The notes: generated by a model from the sequence alone, not told the origin. 64,000 nt of DNA from Alteraquisediminimonas sediminicola (GCF_019740335.1 NZ_JAHXZS010000001.1:1116001-1180000); one strand, 5' to 3'; positions 29,610-39,131 are shown, numbered from the stretch's first letter. Made by a program: numbers and translations.

Positions 29610-31166
29610 CTAATGCTCGATGGCGGGCGGGCGGCTTCCGTGCTGAGGCCGGGCCATTTTGCGAAATAGCAACAGGAACGGGATCGGCACCAGCGCCCAA
29701 TAGGTAATCATCAGAAAATCATCGAGATAGGCAATCATCAACGCCTGCCGATTCACCTCCGCATCGACCATGTGCAAAATCGCCACGCCCTGCGCGCCTA
29801 GCGCCTGCGCTATATTGGGGGCGAAGCCCGGCACATTGGCTGCCGTGATATGGCTAATAATATCCTGATGCGCGACCTGAATATTCCGCGCCAACAGCGC
29901 CGTGACGATGGAAATGCCGATGCTCCCCCCGATATTGCGGGCAAGGCCCGATACCCCGGCCCCCTCGGTCCGCAAGGCCGGTGACAGGGTGGAAAATGAC
30001 ATGGCGTTCAGCGGGACAAACACAAATCCCATGCCGATCCCCTGAATAATGCCGGTAACGACCATCGGCATCCACCCCATTTCGATGGCCCAGCCGGTCA
30101 TTGACCACATCGAATAGGCAATCAGCACATAGCCAAATGCCACGACCATTCGCGCATCGGTGCGCTGAATAAAATAGCCGGAAAAATACATCGCCACCAT
30201 CATACCAATGCCGCGCGGCGCCAGCAGCAGCCCGGTGGTAAAGACATTATGGCCATAGATCGCCTGCAACATCGACGGCAACAACGCCATCACCGACATC
30301 ATCACCGCACCGACCATCAGCGTCATGAACAGGCCCAGCGCAAAATTGCGATCAGCCAGCGTCGCCCGTTCAATCACGGGATGAGGGGTCCTCAATTGAT
30401 GCCAGAGATAGAGCCAGCCAAATGAGATAAACATCAAGATTTCAATGCGGATTTCCCAGCTATTGAGCCAATCCTCGGACGAACCACGGTCAAGAAAAAG
30501 CTGCGCCGTCCCCAATGTCATCGCCAGCAGGAAAAAACCCTTGAGGTCGAACGGACGCGACCGGCGGGGCCGCGACGGCAACAGCGCCCATAGGATAACG
30601 AGGCAAATAATCCCCAATGGGACATTGACGAAAAACACCCAGCGCCAATCGTAATTTTCGGTCAGCCATCCACCCAGCATCGGTCCCATCACCGGCCCGA
30701 TCATCACCCCTGACGACCAGATCGACAGCGCCTTGACCTGTCGTTCGGGCGGATTGATGTCCATCATCACCGTCTGGCTCAACGGGGCCAATGCCGCGCC
30801 GAAAATACCCTGCAACACCCGGAAAAACACCATTTCCTCGATATTGCTGGCAATGCCGCACAGCATCGACGCCAGAATAAAACCGAGGGTGCAGCCAAGG
30901 AACAATTGCCGCGATCCAACCCGATCCGACACCCAGCCGATAATCGGCATCACAATGGCCGAGGCGATGATATAGCTCGTCAGCACCCATGAAATTTCGT
31001 CGATGGTCGCGCCAAGGCTCGCTTGCATATGCGGGATGGCGACATTCGCAATCGTCGCATCCAGCACCTGCAAAATCGTCGCGATCATCACCCCGATGGT
31101 CAACAAACCGCGACGTTCGACCGGCAGAGCCGCCTTGTCGGGCGCGTGGGGGAGATCAGCCGCCAT
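29610..31166 (-). CDS. emrB: DHA2-family multidrug efflux permease (EmrB/QacA type)
   Basis: A 518-residue major facilitator protein with about 14 predicted membrane helices. Motif A is GWVSDRVGSRQLFLGC, motif D1 is VLQVLDATIANVAIPHMQAS-like near the N-terminus, and motif C is GPVMGPMLGGWLTENYDWRW. It exports drugs by proton antiport and works with the adaptor EmrA. The ATG at 31166 overlaps the end of emrA by 11 bp; an in-frame ATG at 31190 would add eight residues. It is the last gene of marR-emrA-emrB. Confidence 0.92.
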   Translation of the reverse strand: MAADLPHAPDKAALPVERRGLLTIGVMIATILQVLDATIANVAIPHMQASLGATIDEISWVLTSYIIASAIVMPIIGWVSDRVGSRQLFLGCTLGFILASMLCGIASNIEEMVFFRVLQGIFGAALAPLSQTVMMDINPPERQVKALSIWSSGVMIGPVMGPMLGGWLTENYDWRWVFFVNVPLGIICLVILWALLPSRPRRSRPFDLKGFFLLAMTLGTAQLFLDRGSSEDWLNSWEIRIEILMFISFGWLYLWHQLRTPHPVIERATLADRNFALGLFMTLMVGAVMMSVMALLPSMLQAIYGHNVFTTGLLLAPRGIGMMVAMYFSGYFIQRTDARMVVAFGYVLIAYSMWSMTGWAIEMGWMPMVVTGIIQGIGMGFVFVPLNAMSFSTLSPALRTEGAGVSGLARNIGGSIGISIVTALLARNIQVAHQDIISHITAANVPGFAPNIAQALGAQGVAILHMVDAEVNRQALMIAYLDDFLMITYWALVPIPFLLLFRKMARPQHGSRPPAIEH

Positions 31167-32205
31167 GCGTGCTGGTATCGACCCGGACATGGGCCGATTG
31201 GCCAGCGATCAACTGACGCGGCGATGCCTCATCGATGAAGATCCGCACCGGCACGCGCTGCGTCACCTTCACCCAATTGCCGGTCGCATTCTGCGCGGGC
31301 AGGACCGAAAATTCGGAACCGGTGCCTGCGCCGATGCTGGCGACATGGCCCTTGAGCTTAAGATCGGGATAGGCATCGAACCAGACCATCACCGGCTGGC
31401 CGACCCGCATCAGATTAAGGTCGGTTTCCTTGAAATTGGCCTGTACCCAACTATGGTCGGACGCGACGATGCTCAGCGCCGACACCCCCATAAACGCCAT
31501 CTGGCCGGGGTGGAGCTTGTCCGATTGGCTGATGGTGCCAGAGGTCGGCGCGCGCAATTCGGTACGCGCCAGATCCAGCACCGCCTTGCTGCGCTGCGCC
31601 TGCGCGGCGGCGATATCCGGATTGATGCCCGGCACCGCCGTGCCGGTCGCGAGCGAGGCCTGCGCCTTCATCGCCTCGGCACGGGCATTGCCCAGCCGAC
31701 CGCGCGCATCGTCAAGCGCATGCTCCGCCGCCTGCAGTCGGGCGCGGGTCGTAAAGCCCCGCCCCATCAACGCCGCCTGACGCTGATATTCCTTCTGATA
31801 GAAATCGACCGCCTGCGCCGCGCTTGCAATATCGACGCCGGTCGCGCCATAATCGGCCTTCAGTTCGACGACATTGACCTGCGCCGCCGCAATCGCCGCA
31901 TCGGCCTGTGCAATCGCGATGCGGAACGGCGTCGGATCGATGCGGAACAACAGATCGCCCGCCTTCACATGCTGGTTTTCCTTGACCGCAACCTCCAGCA
32001 CCCGGCCCGTAATTTCCGGCGCAATCGCAATCCGATCCTGCTGGATATAAGCGTTATCGGTGCTGACATATTGGTCGTTCGCAAGGTAATATATCACCGC
32101 GCCCAATATCAGCAGCACCGGCACCGAGATCGTCACCAACAACCGCAGCCAGCCGCGTTGCGTCCCCGGATCATTGACCGTGTTCATCTGATCCGTTTCA
32201 GTCAT
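31156..32205 (-). CDS. emrA: HlyD/EmrA-type membrane-fusion protein
   Basis: A 349-residue periplasmic adaptor anchored by one helix (residues 21-40). Lipoyl/barrel-sandwich halves flank a long alpha-helical hairpin: STDNAYIQQDRIAIAPEITG, then KAGDLLFRIDPTPF, and later ELRAPTSGTISQSDKLHPGQ. It links the permease EmrB to an outer-membrane channel, which is not encoded here. Its start overlaps the marR stop (ATGACTGA), so the operon is translationally coupled. Confidence 0.93.
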   Translation of the reverse strand: MTETDQMNTVNDPGTQRGWLRLLVTISVPVLLILGAVIYYLANDQYVSTDNAYIQQDRIAIAPEITGRVLEVAVKENQHVKAGDLLFRIDPTPFRIAIAQADAAIAAAQVNVVELKADYGATGVDIASAAQAVDFYQKEYQRQAALMGRGFTTRARLQAAEHALDDARGRLGNARAEAMKAQASLATGTAVPGINPDIAAAQAQRSKAVLDLARTELRAPTSGTISQSDKLHPGQMAFMGVSALSIVASDHSWVQANFKETDLNLMRVGQPVMVWFDAYPDLKLKGHVASIGAGTGSEFSVLPAQNATGNWVKVTQRVPVRIFIDEASPRQLIAGQSAHVRVDTSTHGG

Positions 32206-32644
32206 TATCCACCCGATCCGCATCGCAACGCGCGAGATTTTCCCTGATTTTATCGAGCTTATCCAACAGTTTTTGCTGTTCTTCGGCGTCGATGCCCTGC
32301 ATCGCATCTTCGAAAAGCGCCGCCCCGATCCGCTGCAATTCCATCAGCAAGGGCCGCGCCTTGGGCAGCAGATACAAACGCCATGCCCGCCGGTCCTGCG
32401 GGTCCGATCGACGCTCCACCAAGCCGCTTTCTGCCAGCCGGTCAACCATCCGACACAGAGTGATCGGCTCGACTTCCAGCAGGTCCGCCAATGCCCCCTG
32501 ATTGCACCCTTCATGGCGGGCAAGCTGAAGCAACGCCCGCCATTGTGGCCGCGTGACATTAAGCCCTTTGGCGCGTTCATCAAACACGCGGCGCAATTGG
32601 CGCGCAATATCAGGAAAGGCGAATTGAAGGCCGTCGACAATCAT
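32198..32644 (-). CDS. MarR-family transcriptional regulator of the efflux operon
   Basis: A 148-residue winged-helix protein. NVTRPQWRALLQLARHEGCN, ALADLLEVEPITLCRMVDRL and the wing VERRSDPQDRRAWRLYLLPK mark the MarR family. It probably represses emrAB and itself and releases DNA on binding a lipophilic compound. The frame could start at 32680, but the promoter and palindrome at 32648-32680 put the likely transcription start at or next to the ATG at 32644, suggesting a leaderless message. Confidence 0.88.
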   Translation of the reverse strand: MIVDGLQFAFPDIARQLRRVFDERAKGLNVTRPQWRALLQLARHEGCNQGALADLLEVEPITLCRMVDRLAESGLVERRSDPQDRRAWRLYLLPKARPLLMELQRIGAALFEDAMQGIDAEEQQKLLDKLDKIRENLARCDADRVDND

Positions 32645-32647
32645 ATC

Positions 32648-32680
32648 AGCATCGATAATAACGATGCTTATTATTGTCAA
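32648..32680 (-). promoter_or_regulatory. marR-emrAB promoter and operator
   Basis: On the operon strand TTGACA (32675-32680) is followed after 17 bases by TATCGA (32652-32657). A perfect palindrome AGCATCG-N7-CGATGCT (32648-32668) covers the spacer and -10. This is the expected place for a MarR dimer to block RNA polymerase. Confidence 0.7.
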
Positions 32681-32712
32681 TCATCGACGGCCTCAATACA
32701 ATGGCCTGCACT

Positions 32713-35346
32713 TCAATCCTGTTTGGGCGCTGCGGCTTTTTTGACAGCAGGCTTTTTCACCGGCGCTTTTTTCGCGGCGGTCTTTTTGGCTGCTGGCGTT
32801 TTGGCTGCTGGTTTCTTCGCCGCCGCCTTTTTCACCGGCGCCTTGCGCTTGGCCTTGACCGGCGATTTGGCCGCCTTTTCCTTCAGCAACTCCACCGCCT
32901 GTTCAAGCGTCAGCGTCTCCGGCGCCAACGCCTTGGGCAAAGTCGCATTGGTCGTGCCATCGGTGACATAGGCGCCATAACGCCCGTCCATCAGCTTGAT
33001 TTCCGCCGCCGTTTCCGGATGCGCGCCAAAAACCTTGAGCGGCTCGCGCGCTGCGCCACGGCCACGCCCGCCGGTCGCATTGGCCGCTTCCGCCAGCTTG
33101 ACGACCGCCGCGTTCATGCCCGTTTCGAACACTTCATTGGTGCCGCTCAGCCGCGCATATTTGCCATCATGCGCGAGATACGGACCAAAGCGCCCGATGC
33201 TGGCCGTGATCGGCTTGCCGCTTTCCGGATGCTCGCCAATCGTGCGCGGCAAGGATAACAGCTTCACGCCCCAATCGAGATCGACCTGATCGACCGTCAT
33301 GTCCTTGGGAATGGAGGCGCGCTTGGCCTCCTTGCCCGCGCCCATTTCGATATAAGGGCCGAACCGTCCGGACTTGCGGGTGACGTCCTCGCCCGTTTCC
33401 GGGTGCTGACCCAACACGACCGGGCCGGTATCGCCGCCCGCATCCTGTCCGCCCGGCTGGGCGAATTTACGGGTGAACTTGCATTCCGGATAATTGGAAC
33501 AGGCGACAAATGCGCCAAAGCGCCCGCCGCGCAGCGCCAAACGCCCCCCCTCGCACGCAGGGCAGGCGCGTGGATCGGCGCCATCGCCCTTGTCCGGGAA
33601 GAGATAATCGCCAAGGAACACATCCAGCGCCGCCGTCACATCCGACGGCTTTTGCTCCATCACTTCGACCGTCTTCGGCTTGAAATCGCGCCAGAAGGCC
33701 TCCAGCACGGCCTGCCAATTGGCGCGCCCGCCCGATACATCGTCCAGACTATCTTCCAGCCCTGCGGTGAAATCATAAGAGACATAACGCTCGAAAAAGC
33801 GTTCGAGGAACGCCGTCACCAAACGCCCGCTTTCGTTCGGGGTGAAGCGGTTCTTGTCGACCGCGACATAGTCGCGATCTTTCAGGGTCTGCAACGTCGC
33901 AGCATAGGTCGATGGGCGGCCAATGCCCAATTCTTCCATCTTCTTGACGAGCGAGGCTTCCGAATAACGCGGCGGCGGCTGGGTGAAATGCTGTTCCGCA
34001 TGCACCGCCTTTTTCGCCGGAGCATCACCCGCCCGCATCATCGGCAGGCGGCGGCTATCGTCCTCGCCTTCCCCCTCGCCGGATTTGCCTGGGGCATCGT
34101 CCCGGCCCTCTTCATAAATGGCGAGATAGCCGGGGAACATCACGACCTGCCCGGTCGCGCGCAGCCCGGTCTGGCCGGTGCCATCAGACAGTTCGACCGT
34201 CGTACGTTCCAGCCGCGCCGAGGCCATCTGGCTCGCCAGCGCGCGCTTGTAGATCAGGTCATAGAGCTTCGCATGATCGCCCGTGCCGGTGCGGTCGCGA
34301 GTGAAATCGGTCGGACGGATCGCTTCGTGCGCTTCCTGCGCATTTTTGGCCTTGGCGACATATTGACGCGGCTTGTCCGGGACATAGCCTGCATCATAAC
34401 GATCCGCGATGGCCTTGCGCGCGGCGCTGATGGCCGAACCGTCCATCTGCACGCCATCGGTACGCATATAGGTGATCGACCCATCTTCATACAGACTTTG
34501 GGCAAGCCGCATGGTGTGGCTGGCCGAAAAGCCGAGCTTGCGCGCGGCTTCCTGCTGCAAGGTCGAGGTCGTAAACGGCGCAGGCGGATTGCGGGTCAGC
34601 GGCTTGGTATCGACCGACGATACCGAAAAACGACCCGCCTCAACCGCGGCCTTGGCGCTATCGGCGACACCCTTGTCGCTGATCGTCAATCGCTCGATTT
34701 TTTCGCCGCGATGGCGCACCAGCCGCGCGATGAATTCAACGCCGTCATGCTCCATATCGGCATGAACCGACCAATATTCCTGCGGCTTGAACGCTTCGAT
34801 CTCGCGCTCGCGATCCACCACCAGTCGCAGCGCCACCGATTGCACGCGCCCGGCGGATTTCGCGCCCGGTAATTTGCGCCACAAGACTGGCGACAGCGTA
34901 AAGCCGACAAGATAATCCAGCGCACGTCGCGCGCGATAGGCGTCGATCAAATCCTCATCCAGCGCGCGCGGATTGGCCATGGCGGTCAACACCGCATCCT
35001 TGGTGATCGCGTTGAACGTCACGCGTTCGACATGCTTGGGCAGCGCCTTGCGCTTGGCCAGCACCTCTTGCACGTGCCAACTGATCGCCTCTCCCTCGCG
35101 ATCAGGGTCAGTCGCGAGGACTAACGTGTCTGCGGTCTTCGCCTCATCGGCGATGGCCTTGATCTGCTTGGCCTTGTCGCCATAATTTTCCCACAGCATG
35201 TCAAAGCCGTTTTCGGGATCGACGGACCCATCCTTGGGCGGCAGGTCGCGAATATGACCGAAAGAGGCCAGCACCCGGTGCCCCGGGCCGAGGTATTTTT
35301 CGATCGTTTTCGCCTTGGCCGGCGATTCCACCACAACAAGTTTCAT
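32713..35346 (-). CDS. topA: DNA topoisomerase I
   Basis: An 877-residue type IA topoisomerase that relaxes negative supercoils. The TOPRIM domain opens the protein (MKLVVVESPAKAKTIEKYLG, with the acidic ATDPDREGEA). The catalytic Tyr is in DGSITYMRTDG. Downstream are a C4 zinc finger (CPACEGG to YPEC) and repeated TopA C-terminal modules (GRFGPYI, GRFGPYL, GRYGAYV). The last 50 residues are a Lys/Ala/Pro-rich tail (KKAAAKKPAAKTPAAKK) likely to bind DNA. It lies 32 bp upstream of the marR promoter on the same strand. Confidence 0.97.
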   Translation of the reverse strand: MKLVVVESPAKAKTIEKYLGPGHRVLASFGHIRDLPPKDGSVDPENGFDMLWENYGDKAKQIKAIADEAKTADTLVLATDPDREGEAISWHVQEVLAKRKALPKHVERVTFNAITKDAVLTAMANPRALDEDLIDAYRARRALDYLVGFTLSPVLWRKLPGAKSAGRVQSVALRLVVDREREIEAFKPQEYWSVHADMEHDGVEFIARLVRHRGEKIERLTISDKGVADSAKAAVEAGRFSVSSVDTKPLTRNPPAPFTTSTLQQEAARKLGFSASHTMRLAQSLYEDGSITYMRTDGVQMDGSAISAARKAIADRYDAGYVPDKPRQYVAKAKNAQEAHEAIRPTDFTRDRTGTGDHAKLYDLIYKRALASQMASARLERTTVELSDGTGQTGLRATGQVVMFPGYLAIYEEGRDDAPGKSGEGEGEDDSRRLPMMRAGDAPAKKAVHAEQHFTQPPPRYSEASLVKKMEELGIGRPSTYAATLQTLKDRDYVAVDKNRFTPNESGRLVTAFLERFFERYVSYDFTAGLEDSLDDVSGGRANWQAVLEAFWRDFKPKTVEVMEQKPSDVTAALDVFLGDYLFPDKGDGADPRACPACEGGRLALRGGRFGAFVACSNYPECKFTRKFAQPGGQDAGGDTGPVVLGQHPETGEDVTRKSGRFGPYIEMGAGKEAKRASIPKDMTVDQVDLDWGVKLLSLPRTIGEHPESGKPITASIGRFGPYLAHDGKYARLSGTNEVFETGMNAAVVKLAEAANATGGRGRGAAREPLKVFGAHPETAAEIKLMDGRYGAYVTDGTTNATLPKALAPETLTLEQAVELLKEKAAKSPVKAKRKAPVKKAAAKKPAAKTPAAKKTAAKKAPVKKPAVKKAAAPKQD

Positions 35347-35567
35347 GGGCGCAATTTTCTCCTCACGTACGCACGCGAGGGTGCAAGCCTGTCATGCACC
35401 CTGTCAACCACCTGCGGATACCGATAAAAAGGGGCAGAAATAATATGGCCGCCCCAAATGCTCAGCCTGAGGAAAATATTCGGCGCTGCCGCCATTTAAT
35501 AGGGTCTTGCTTACGCTTGGATAACTTATTGCTGCTAGTCCTCTCCCGGGTATGAGGAGATCATCAA

Positions 35568-37898
35568 TTGCAGCGTACCAGTGACAGGACTTTCAACCTT
35601 GCCGTTGTGCTGGGTGGGAAAGCACGCAATCCGGAGCTGACGCGCGCCTGCGCGGCGCTGCTCAGCGGTTTCGCGGACCGCGCTGGCGTCTTGTTGCTGG
35701 GGCAGATGCTGGCGGCGGTGATCGCGATGAAAATTTGCTGGAAAGCCGCGGCACCGATCGAACTGATCGGCTTCGGCGTTGCCCTGTTGACCTGCTTGAC
35801 GCTGCTCAACCGGATGAAGTCTGCCATCGAACAAGGTCTTACACGCCTCAGCTTCGCGCAGACCCAATGGCGTGTCACCCTTATTTGTCTGGCGAGTGGC
35901 GTAACATGGTCGTCGGCGCTGTTGATGCTGGCTTCGCCGCATGATCTGGCGGGACGATATTTGTCATATACCCTGCTGACGGCGTTGATCAGCGTCTCGG
36001 CCATGTCGCTGTCCCCATTACCGCTGGCCGCCATCGCCCAGATCGCTGCGCTTGGCGTGGGCGGTGCGCTGCTCGGTTGGGAAATCGGGTCGATCGACCT
36101 CGCCTTGATCATGGCGATCTTTTCAACCGGCATGGCCATCTCCGCCTATTTTTCGGGCCGCCGCATGCTCCGCCGCTGCTATGGCGAGCGCCGGCTTGCC
36201 GAACAAAATGAAGTCGTGCGCCTGTTGCTCAAGGAGTTTGAAAGCAATGGCGGCGATTTGTTGTGGGAGGTGAATGCCCAGCGCCAGCTGGAAAATGTCT
36301 CACCCCGATTCGCCGCTTTTTTTGGTCGCACGCCCGAAGAGATTGAAGGCCAAACCCTGTTTGCCGTGCTGCGCAGAGCGGGTATTTCCAACAACGGCGC
36401 GATGACCGTCGGCGAATCGCTGCGAGAACAGGTCAGCTTTCGCAACCTGCTGGTGTCGATCCGGGTCGAGAATGGAGAACGCTGGTGCCAGCTTTCAGCT
36501 TCGCCGCGCTATAATGACGAACAGACGTTTATCGGCTTTCGCGGCGTGTTGTCCGATGTCACCAAAGAACAATTATCCGCGCACAAGATCAGCCACATGG
36601 CGCGTTACGATGCGCTGACCGGCCTACCGAACCGCGCCCATATTCATGAATCATTGCAGGAAACCGTGCTCGCCTGCCAGCGTGATCGCCAGATCGCCGC
36701 CTTCATGCTGATCGACCTCGACCGGTTCAAGCTGGTCAATGATTCACTTGGCCATCCGGTCGGCGACAAATTGTTGGAACAGGTCGCCGCGCGGTTGAAT
36801 GAGGTGCTTGGCCCCCATGATCTGCCGGGACGACTTGGCGGCGATGAATTTGCGGTGTTGCTGCGCGATGTGCCCGACATTGCCAGTGTCAACGAACTGG
36901 CCGACCGGATCATCGCGACCTTATCCCACCCCTATCAGGTGGACGAACACACATTATTCATCGGGGCGAGCGTCGGTTCGGCCATCTGCCCCAAGGACGG
37001 CCATATCGCGGACAAGCTCGTCCGCAACGCCGATCTGGCGCTGTACAAGGCCAAGGAGGACGGGCGCGGCATTCATCGCCGCTATGAACCCGCGCTCTAC
37101 GCCCGGGCGGAAGAACGCCGCAACATCGAAATCGCGCTGCGCGACGCGCTGGAACGAGGCGAACTGAGTCTCGAATACCAGCCCATCGTCGCATCGAAGG
37201 ACAAACGCATCATCGCCTGCGAAGCGCTGCTCCGCTGGCGACACCCGACGCTGGGGCTTGTGCCGCCCGATGTCTTTATCCCCGTGGCCGAAGACGCGCG
37301 CCTCATCTCGCGCATCGGCGAATGGGTGATGCGGACGGCCTGTATGGAAGCGGTCAACTGGCCGCAACAGGTGCATGTCGCGGTCAATTTGTCGGTCGAA
37401 CAATTTCTCGACCCACATTTGTTTGAAACGATCATCTCGGCCTTGTCGCACAGCGGCCTTGATCCGAGCAGGCTCGAACTCGAAATCACCGAATCGGTCT
37501 TCATCAAGGAACGATGCGATGTGCTGGCCACGCTCGACAAGCTGATCAACATCGGCATTCGGGTGGCGCTTGACGATTTCGGGACCAGCTACAGCTCGCT
37601 CGGATTCCTTGGCCGCACCAAATTCAGCACGATCAAGATCGACCGGCGCTATGTGCGCGATGCCGGTCGCCAGACCCGTGAAAGCCAGGCGGTGATCCGC
37701 GCCGTCGTCGCAATGGCGGAAAGCCTTGGCATGAACATCACCGCAGAAGGCGCGGAAAGCGACGAAGAACTGGCCTGCATCCGCGAACTTGGCTGCGATC
37801 AGGCGCAGGGCTATCTTTTCAGCCGCCCGCTCACCGCACAGGCGATGCGTCAGTTGCTACGTGAGCCATGGTCGGAAATTCTATGGTCGGCGGCCTGA
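35568..37898 (+). CDS. Membrane GGDEF-EAL cyclic-di-GMP enzyme with PAS domain
   Basis: A 776-residue protein. About six hydrophobic segments lie between residues 30 and 190, followed by a PAS-like region (about 205-330, VSPRFAAFFGRTPEEIEG). A GGDEF domain is intact at residues 424-428 (RLGGDEFAVLL). The EAL domain has Glu552 (EALLRWRHP), ITESVF, DDFGTSYSSLGF and QGYLFSRP, so both synthase and phosphodiesterase activities are possible. No RxxD inhibitory site is seen before GGDEF. It starts with TTG preceded by GAGGAGA at good spacing. It is divergent from topA. Confidence 0.92.
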   Translation: MQRTSDRTFNLAVVLGGKARNPELTRACAALLSGFADRAGVLLLGQMLAAVIAMKICWKAAAPIELIGFGVALLTCLTLLNRMKSAIEQGLTRLSFAQTQWRVTLICLASGVTWSSALLMLASPHDLAGRYLSYTLLTALISVSAMSLSPLPLAAIAQIAALGVGGALLGWEIGSIDLALIMAIFSTGMAISAYFSGRRMLRRCYGERRLAEQNEVVRLLLKEFESNGGDLLWEVNAQRQLENVSPRFAAFFGRTPEEIEGQTLFAVLRRAGISNNGAMTVGESLREQVSFRNLLVSIRVENGERWCQLSASPRYNDEQTFIGFRGVLSDVTKEQLSAHKISHMARYDALTGLPNRAHIHESLQETVLACQRDRQIAAFMLIDLDRFKLVNDSLGHPVGDKLLEQVAARLNEVLGPHDLPGRLGGDEFAVLLRDVPDIASVNELADRIIATLSHPYQVDEHTLFIGASVGSAICPKDGHIADKLVRNADLALYKAKEDGRGIHRRYEPALYARAEERRNIEIALRDALERGELSLEYQPIVASKDKRIIACEALLRWRHPTLGLVPPDVFIPVAEDARLISRIGEWVMRTACMEAVNWPQQVHVAVNLSVEQFLDPHLFETIISALSHSGLDPSRLELEITESVFIKERCDVLATLDKLINIGIRVALDDFGTSYSSLGFLGRTKFSTIKIDRRYVRDAGRQTRESQAVIRAVVAMAESLGMNITAEGAESDEELACIRELGCDQAQGYLFSRPLTAQAMRQLLREPWSEILWSAA

Positions 37899-37922
37899 AA
37901 ATAAGGTCCGTCTTTTCCGGAC

Positions 37923-37951
37923 TTGCCTAACGCAAGGGGCGCGGCTATGAA
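37923..37951 (+). promoter_or_regulatory. Promoter of tRNA-Trp
   Basis: TTGCCT, 17 bases, then TATGAA, ending 17 bases before the first base of the tRNA. Confidence 0.55.
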
Positions 37952-37968
37952 CCCGGCCTCTGGCTTCT

Positions 37969-38044
37969 AGGAGTGTAGCTCAGTTGGTAGAGCATCGGTC
38001 TCCAAAACCGAGGGCCGTGGGTTCGAGTCCCTCCACTCCTGCCA
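37969..38044 (+). tRNA. trpT: tRNA-Trp (anticodon CCA)
   Basis: A full cloverleaf of 76 bases. The acceptor stem is AGGAGTG/CACTCCT, the D-loop AGTTGGTAGA, the anticodon loop CTCCAAA with CCA at 38002-38004, and the T-arm GTGGGTTCGAGTCCCTC. The terminal CCA is encoded. It precedes secE-nusG, a common bacterial order. Confidence 0.98.
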
Positions 38045-38180
38045 CCATGACTGGTCAAACAGCGCATGGTTTTTGAAGCTTAGAGAAGAAACGGGGTGTG
38101 GGACGGTGCAGGCGTTTCGCTTGGCAATGCCGTAACGCGCCTCGCTATTTGTGTTTAAATTTTTGGAACGGATAGCGAGA

Positions 38181-38381
38181 GTGGCGAAAACATCACCCGG
38201 AGAGTTCATTCGGCAGGTTCGGACAGAAGCGACGAAGGTCGTCTGGCCAACCCGCAAGGAAACCGGCATGACGACGGTCATGGTGCTGATCATGGCGCTT
38301 GTGCTTGGTATCTTCTTTTTCGTCGTCGATTTGGCCTTTAGCCAGATCGTGAAGTTCCTGTTGTCGCTGATCAGCGGTTAA
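38181..38381 (+). CDS. secE: Preprotein translocase subunit SecE
   Basis: A 66-residue SecE with one transmembrane helix (TTVMVLIMALVLGIFFFVVD) after the conserved amphipathic FIRQVRTEATKVVWPTRKET. It clamps SecY in the SecYEG channel. I prefer the GTG at 38181 because MAKTSPGEFI matches alphaproteobacterial SecE; a GTG at 38151 would add ten residues. nusG follows after 17 bp. Confidence 0.95.
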   Translation: MAKTSPGEFIRQVRTEATKVVWPTRKETGMTTVMVLIMALVLGIFFFVVDLAFSQIVKFLLSLISG

Positions 38382-38398
38382 TCGAGGTTCTGGATTCT

Positions 38399-38938
38399 AT
38401 GTCACGTTGGTACATCATCCACGCCTATTCGGGCTTTGAAAACAAAGTCCGTGAGGCGATCTTGGCGGAAGCCACGCGCATGGGCCTCGAACAATTGGTG
38501 GAGGCTGTCGAAGTTCCCACCGAAAAGATCACCGAGGTTCGCCGCGGCAAAAAGATCACCTCGGATCGCAAATTCTTCCCGGGCTATGTGCTGGCGAAGC
38601 TGCACCTGAACGATGATGTCTACCATCTGGTCAAGAACACCCCGAAGGTGACAGGCTTCCTCGGCGCGATGGGCAAGCCCCAGCCGATCAGCGAAGCAGA
38701 AGCCGCGCGCATTCTCAACACCCGTGAAGAAGCCGCCACCGCCGCGCCGAAGACCAAAGTCAGCGTCGATTATGAAATCGGCGATTCGGTCAAGGTGCTG
38801 GAAGGTCCATTCGCGAGCTTCAACGGCACGGTCGAGGAACTCGATTTCGACAAGAGCAAGGTCAAGGTATCGGTGTCGATCTTTGGTCGCGCCACCCCGG
38901 TCGAACTCGACTTCGAACAGGTCGAGCTTTCCAAATAA
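38399..38938 (+). CDS. nusG: Transcription termination/antitermination protein NusG
   Basis: A 179-residue NusG. The NGN domain has MSRWYIIHAYSGFENKVREA and FPGYVLAKL; the C-terminal KOW domain has IGDSVKVLEGPFASFNGTVE. It binds RNA polymerase and couples it to Rho or to ribosomal S10. It is in the secE-nusG pair, with a large stem-loop 6 bp after its stop. Confidence 0.98.
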   Translation: MSRWYIIHAYSGFENKVREAILAEATRMGLEQLVEAVEVPTEKITEVRRGKKITSDRKFFPGYVLAKLHLNDDVYHLVKNTPKVTGFLGAMGKPQPISEAEAARILNTREEAATAAPKTKVSVDYEIGDSVKVLEGPFASFNGTVEELDFDKSKVKVSVSIFGRATPVELDFEQVELSK

Positions 38939-38944
38939 GCTTTC

Positions 38945-39011
38945 TGGCGCAAGTTTTACCCGTAATGCAGCGGCGCATGATGCGCGGCCATCACGGGTAA
39001 AACTTGCGCCA
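38945..39011. repeat. Perfect 19-bp inverted repeat between nusG and rplK
   Basis: TGGCGCAAGTTTTACCCGT (38945-38963) and ACGGGTAAAACTTGCGCCA (38993-39011) are exact reverse complements. The 29-base loop contains a second hairpin (GCGCATGATGCGC). No T-run follows. It may regulate read-through from nusG into rplKA or be a small mobile palindrome; I found no second copy in the window. Confidence 0.85.
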
Positions 39012-39131
39012 TTCGCCTTGTCGGGCTATGCGCCCGCAACGCGCCGATTCCCGCGTTATGGAATCACAGCCGCGGGAGGCGGGGCATTTGGCCCGCCGCT
39101 ATCACCGCTAAACTTGAAACGAGAGTGAGAC

